Below the pieces are notes generated by a model. The model made no database searches. It was not told the DNA's origin and saw only the letters and a list, made by a program, of their open reading frames with translations. From contig JAVWYO010000086.1 of assembly GCA_036661515.1 (NCBI GenBank), positions 1-8,863 of the forward strand: a stretch of 8,863 nt of DNA. The letters run 5' to 3'. This stretch comes from HGM05232 sp036661515 (GTDB lineage Bacteria; Bacteroidota; Bacteroidia; Bacteroidales; Muribaculaceae). Position numbers and translations under genes: made by a program. Below, one piece after another: positions 5,045 through 8,863 of this stretch (position 1 is the stretch's first letter; every line of letters begins with the position of its first letter).

Positions 5045-7585
5045 ATGTTAGAAGAGGATCGTATTTTAAAGATTAATATCGAAAACGAAATGAAGTCGGC
5101 CTACATTGACTACTCAATGTCGGTTATCGTATCTCGTGCACTTCCAGATGTTAGAGATGGCTTTAAACCAGTGCACAGAAGAGTGCTATTTGGAATGGAG
5201 AAATTAGGTAATACATCTACAGGACCCCATAAGAAATCGGCTCGTATCGTCGGTGAAGTACTTGGTAAGTATCACCCACATGGTGATTCATCGGTTTATC
5301 TTGCAATGGTGCGTATGGCTCAGGAATGGTCATTACGTTATCCGCTCGTTGATGGGCAGGGTAACTTTGGTTCCGTTGATGGTGATAGCCCTGCAGCAAT
5401 GCGTTATACAGAAGCCCGATTAGATAAAATGGGAGAAGAGATGATGCGTGATATTGATGCTGGTACGGTTGACTTTCAAGCCAATTTTGATAATACGTTA
5501 CAAGAGCCAGAGGTACTTCCAACACGTTTTCCAAATTTACTTGTAAATGGAGCTTCGGGTATTGCCGTAGGTATGGCAACAAATATGCCACCACATAATC
5601 TTACAGAAGCAATAAATGCCTCAATAGCATTAATGGAAAACCCAGAAATGGATATTCCAGAATTAATGCACTACATTAAAGCTCCCGATTTCCCAACAGG
5701 AGGACTAATATATGGGTATAGTGGGGTGAAAGAGGCATTTGAAACAGGTAGAGGTCGTGTCATGATGAGAGCAAGGGCTGAGATAGAGTCAAGCGAAAAT
5801 CATGAGACCATCGTTATTACAGAAATACCTTATAATGTAAATAAAGCAGAACTCGTAAAATATATAGCCGATCTTGTTGAAGATAAGAAATTAGAAGGAA
5901 TTTCAGATATTAATGACTTGAGCGACCGTTCGGGTATGCGCATAGTCATTGAGATAAAGAAAGATGCTAATGCAAGTGTTGTCCTTAATAAGCTATATAA
6001 GATGACACAGTTGCAAACTTCATTTAGCGTGAATAATGTGGCACTTGTCAAAGGCCGTCCACAAACGCTTAATTTGAAGCAACTATTGCAATACTTTATA
6101 GAACATCGTCACGAAGTCGTAATACGTAGAACACGCTTTGAATTAAATAAAGCAGAGGAAAGAGCTCACATTGTTGAAGGCTTAATAATAGCTTCTGATA
6201 ATATAGACGAAGTAATTCACATAATTCGTTCATCTAAAACGACAGATGAAGCTCGTGAAAGATTAAAAGAACGTTTTGGACTTGATGACCTTCAAACTCG
6301 CGCAATCGTTGAAATGCGCTTGCGTAACTTAACAAATCTTGAACAAGATAAACTACATGGCGAGTTTGATGAACTTCAGAAACTCATAGCTCACTTAAAT
6401 GAAATTCTTAATAATGATGACGTGTGTAAGCAAGTTATCAAAGATGAGTTAATTGAAGTACGCGAGAAATATGGTGACGAACGCAAGACGGAGATAATAT
6501 ATGCCTCTGAGGAATTTAATGCCGAAGATTTTTATTCAGATGATGAAATGATTATTACCATTTCACATTTAGGATATATTAAACGTACTGCCTTATCAGA
6601 GTTCCGCACACAAAATCGTGGAGGTGTAGGGGCTAAGGGTAGTAATACTCGTGAAGAAGATTTCATCGAATATATTTATCCCGCATCAATGCACAACTAT
6701 ATGTTGTTCTTTACACAGAAGGGACGTTGTTACTGGCTTAAGGTGTATGAAATACCTGAAGGGACTAAAAATTCAAAAGGTAGAGCAATACAAAATATGC
6801 TTAACATTGATTCTGATGATAAAGTTAATGCATTCATTCGTGTAAAACAGCTTACCGACCCAGAATATACAGGGACTCACAATCTTGTTTTCGGTACTAA
6901 AAAAGGTGTTATAAAGAAAACTAAGCTCGAAGCCTATTCTCGTCCTCGTACAAATGGTGTAAATGCTATTACGATACGTGAAGATGACCAAGTTATTCAA
7001 GTTAGGTTGACAGATGGAAATTCTGAAATCTTAATGGCAAATAAATATGGCCGTGCAATACGTTTCCACGAAAGCAAAGTGAGAGAAATGGGGCGTAATG
7101 CTACTGGTGTTAAGGGTATGACTCTTGATAATGATACAGATGAGATAATCGGCATGATATGTATGGAGGCTGATTCAATTGAAACAGTAATGGTAGTATC
7201 AGAGCAGGGTTATGGAAAGCGTTCGGAATTGGGTGATTATAGAATAACTAATCGTGGCGGTAAGGGCGTAAAGACATTGAATATTACTGATAAAACAGGA
7301 AATCTTGTCGCTCTAAAGAGTGTGAATGATAAAAATGACTTAGTGATAATAAATAAGTCGGGTATCACACTACGTTTAACGATGGATAATATTCGCGTAA
7401 TGGGTCGCGCTACACAAGGTGTTAGACTAATCAATCTTGAAAAGCGTAATGATGAAATAGCATCAGTGTGCAAGGTTATGTCAGAGCCCGAAGTGATAGA
7501 AGATGACATTGACATTGAAGCTCAAGAACCAATACAAGATGTAGAAATAAATGATGAGAATGAAATTAATGATAACAAAGAATAA
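5045..7585 (+). CDS. gyrA: DNA gyrase subunit A
   Basis: With GyrB this 846-residue protein forms the A2B2 type IIA topoisomerase that introduces negative supercoils using ATP. The start MLEEDRILKINIENEMKSAY and the winged-helix region VSRALPDVRDGFKPVHRR are typical of GyrA. AAMRYTEARL carries the catalytic Tyr121, which forms the 5'-phosphotyrosine link to DNA, with Arg120 before it. The quinolone pocket is YHPHGDSSVYLAM (76-88) with Asp81 and Ser82. A tower and coiled coil reach to about 495. The C-terminal beta-pinwheel (about 497-810) has repeated blade motifs: QNRGGVG (523-529), SRPRTNGVNAIT, GRNATGVKGMTL, TNRGGKGVKT (735-744) and GRATQGVRLI. The tail (about 813-846) is strongly acidic. 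ParC is unlikely because of the full pinwheel with a GyrA-box-like turn. The ATG at 5045 has no Shine-Dalgarno sequence but follows an A/T-rich leader. It is divergent from clpC and probably co-transcribed with the TPR gene 23 bases downstream. Confidence 0.97.
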   Translation: MLEEDRILKINIENEMKSAYIDYSMSVIVSRALPDVRDGFKPVHRRVLFGMEKLGNTSTGPHKKSARIVGEVLGKYHPHGDSSVYLAMVRMAQEWSLRYPLVDGQGNFGSVDGDSPAAMRYTEARLDKMGEEMMRDIDAGTVDFQANFDNTLQEPEVLPTRFPNLLVNGASGIAVGMATNMPPHNLTEAINASIALMENPEMDIPELMHYIKAPDFPTGGLIYGYSGVKEAFETGRGRVMMRARAEIESSENHETIVITEIPYNVNKAELVKYIADLVEDKKLEGISDINDLSDRSGMRIVIEIKKDANASVVLNKLYKMTQLQTSFSVNNVALVKGRPQTLNLKQLLQYFIEHRHEVVIRRTRFELNKAEERAHIVEGLIIASDNIDEVIHIIRSSKTTDEARERLKERFGLDDLQTRAIVEMRLRNLTNLEQDKLHGEFDELQKLIAHLNEILNNDDVCKQVIKDELIEVREKYGDERKTEIIYASEEFNAEDFYSDDEMIITISHLGYIKRTALSEFRTQNRGGVGAKGSNTREEDFIEYIYPASMHNYMLFFTQKGRCYWLKVYEIPEGTKNSKGRAIQNMLNIDSDDKVNAFIRVKQLTDPEYTGTHNLVFGTKKGVIKKTKLEAYSRPRTNGVNAITIREDDQVIQVRLTDGNSEILMANKYGRAIRFHESKVREMGRNATGVKGMTLDNDTDEIIGMICMEADSIETVMVVSEQGYGKRSELGDYRITNRGGKGVKTLNITDKTGNLVALKSVNDKNDLVIINKSGITLRLTMDNIRVMGRATQGVRLINLEKRNDEIASVCKVMSEPEVIEDDIDIEAQEPIQDVEINDENEINDNKE

Positions 7586-7608
7586 CATATTAATCTCAAA
7601 TTACTAAA

Positions 7609-8856
7609 ATGAAAAAATTAGCTCTTTTTTTGGTATGTTCACTATTAGCTTCTGGAGCAGTTGCTCAGAAGAGATTAGTTGATGAAGTAAACAAAGATAT
7701 CAGTGGATATACCCCCGACTTTAAGGCTGCGCGAGATAAGTTGAAACCAGCTCTCACAAATGCCGAATCAATGAATGATGCTCAAACTTGGTTTGTAGCA
7801 GGTAAAACAGAAATGGGTCTTTATGACAACTTGATGGCACAAAAACGAATTGGACAAAAAGTTGATGAAGACGTAATGTGTAATGCTCTTTTGAGTGCAA
7901 ATAATTTTTTACAAAAAGCATTGCCTCTTGATTCTGTTGCAGAAAAACAGAAAGATGGAACTTTAAAATTAGACAAAAAAGGTAATCCAAAAATTAAAAC
8001 TAAATATTCAAAGGATATTATAGCTTTAATTGTATCGCATCACAATGACTTTAGCAACGTAGCGAGCATATTTTATGACGCTAAGAAATATGGTAAAGCT
8101 TATGATTGCTGGGAAGTATTTAGCGAATTACCTAAAGCAACATTTTTAGGTAAAAATAAACCAGTAATACCTGATACTATCGTTGGTCAAGTAAAATTCT
8201 ATCAAGGTATTGCAGCTTGGCAAGATAATGATAACGCAAAAGCGGTAAAATCATTTGCCCTTGCACGTAAGAACGGCTATGTAAAGAAAGAAGCTTACGA
8301 CTATGCAATGTCATGTTTAGTAACACTAAAAGATAACGATGGCGTTGTGGCTATAGCTAAAGAAGCATTCCCAATATATGGTAGTCAAGATACCCAGTAT
8401 ATTGCTATAATGATTAATGATTACATCAATAAATCAAATTATGCTGAGGCTGATAAGTTATTAGATAGTGCAATTGCAGCAAATCCTAATAACGCAGAAT
8501 TTTATAATGTGAAAGGTACATTATTTGAGAGCCAAAAAGATACAGAGAATGCACTGAAATATTTCGCTAAAGCTATTGAACTCAAACCCGAATATGCTAA
8601 AGGACAATTTGATGTAGGTCGCTATTATTATAATAAAGCTATTCAAATGCGAGATGATGTAAATAAATTAAAAGGAGCAGAATATCAAAAAGCTGTTACT
8701 TCAAAGTTAAATCCACTTTACAAACAAGCTCTGCCACATCTTGAAAAGGCTTATCAGTTAGACCCTGAAAATAAAGATGCTAAGAATGCGCTTAAAAATA
8801 TATATTATTTCTTAGGTGATGAAACTAAATTAAATGCACTTGAAAAAGGATATTAA
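7609..8856 (+). CDS. Secreted tetratricopeptide-repeat protein
   Basis: This 415-residue protein has a clear signal peptide: MKK, a hydrophobic stretch LALFLVCSLLASG, and AVA-Q for signal peptidase I cleavage after residue 19. It should therefore act in the periplasm. Cys10 is not in a lipobox, so it does not look like a lipoprotein. Recognisable TPR-type helix pairs are VKFYQGIAAWQDNDNAKAVKSF (about 195-216), the YIAIMINDYINKSNYAEADKLLDSAI unit (about 264-289) followed by ANPNN, and AEFYNVKGTLFESQKDTENA (296-315) ending in AIELKPEY. A fourth, LYKQALPHLEKAYQLDPEN (about 370-388), follows a charged insert. The N-terminal half is helical and poorly conserved, with a Lys-rich turn at about 112-134. 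TPRs bind proteins, but the partner and function cannot be read from the sequence. It starts 23 bases after gyrA with no promoter between, which suggests an operon. The stop TAA is followed in frame by TAG. Confidence 0.85.
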   Translation: MKKLALFLVCSLLASGAVAQKRLVDEVNKDISGYTPDFKAARDKLKPALTNAESMNDAQTWFVAGKTEMGLYDNLMAQKRIGQKVDEDVMCNALLSANNFLQKALPLDSVAEKQKDGTLKLDKKGNPKIKTKYSKDIIALIVSHHNDFSNVASIFYDAKKYGKAYDCWEVFSELPKATFLGKNKPVIPDTIVGQVKFYQGIAAWQDNDNAKAVKSFALARKNGYVKKEAYDYAMSCLVTLKDNDGVVAIAKEAFPIYGSQDTQYIAIMINDYINKSNYAEADKLLDSAIAANPNNAEFYNVKGTLFESQKDTENALKYFAKAIELKPEYAKGQFDVGRYYYNKAIQMRDDVNKLKGAEYQKAVTSKLNPLYKQALPHLEKAYQLDPENKDAKNALKNIYYFLGDETKLNALEKGY

Positions 8857-8863
8857 TAGCATC

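Noticed and set aside
5217..5594. 125-codon open frame on the minus strand inside gyrA
   Set aside because: It is entirely antisense to the highly conserved catalytic core of gyrA, its product has no recognisable motif, and no promoter precedes it.
7237..7515. 92-codon open frame on the minus strand inside the gyrA C-terminal region
   Set aside because: It is a mirror of the pinwheel coding frame with no motif or start signal.
7609..7668. Lipoprotein signal at Cys10 of the TPR protein
   Set aside because: The residues before Cys10 (F-L-V) do not make a lipobox, which needs a small residue at -1, and the hydrophobic core continues past the cysteine to a good AVA-Q signal peptidase I site.
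1..8863. Mobile element, CRISPR array, tRNA or rRNA gene, toxin-antitoxin or phage-defence system
   Set aside because: The four housekeeping genes and short gaps account for the whole window; no direct-repeat array, transposase motif or folded RNA gene was seen.

Overview
The window is a stretch of core chromosome from a low-GC member of the Bacteroidota, most likely the order Bacteroidales. Four features support this: promoter elements of the Bacteroidota type (TTG/TTTG plus TAnnTTTG) instead of -35/-10 boxes; A/T-rich translation starts without Shine-Dalgarno sequences; a HtpG with a long charged insert in its C-terminal domain; and a GyrA whose quinolone pocket and GyrA-box resemble Bacteroides sequences as I remember them. 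The genus cannot be fixed by eye.

Layout. Positions 1-54 hold a strong hairpin terminator on the minus strand. htpG (Hsp90 chaperone) runs leftward from 2122 to 74. A gap of about 100 bases (2123-2223) holds the clpC terminator and probably the htpG promoter. clpC (Hsp100 unfoldase of the ClpCP protease) runs leftward from about 4794 (perhaps 4776) to 2224. The divergent gap 4795-5044 carries outward-facing promoters for clpC and gyrA, two inverted repeats, and a long GC-richer hairpin in the gyrA leader. gyrA runs rightward 5045-7585. It is followed after 23 bases by a gene for a secreted tetratricopeptide-repeat protein (7609-8856), probably in the same transcript. The last seven bases contain only a second in-frame stop and no terminator.

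How the parts relate. The left half is a two-gene proteostasis block: Hsp90-type folding and ClpP-dependent unfolding and degradation. Each gene has its own terminator and probably its own promoter. The right half is a gyrase-subunit operon with a periplasmic TPR protein. The halves share one control region of 250 bases, so a chromosome-topology gene and a stress-chaperone gene are fired from back-to-back promoters.

All four genes look intact. I found no mobile element, RNA gene, CRISPR array or sign of gene transfer. The genes are housekeeping. The least explained signals are in the clpC-gyrA intergenic region: the leader hairpin, a perfect but orphan Shine-Dalgarno sequence inside it, a dyad over the gyrA -7 box, and a clpC promoter so close to the first ATG that the message would be leaderless or start at a later ATG.
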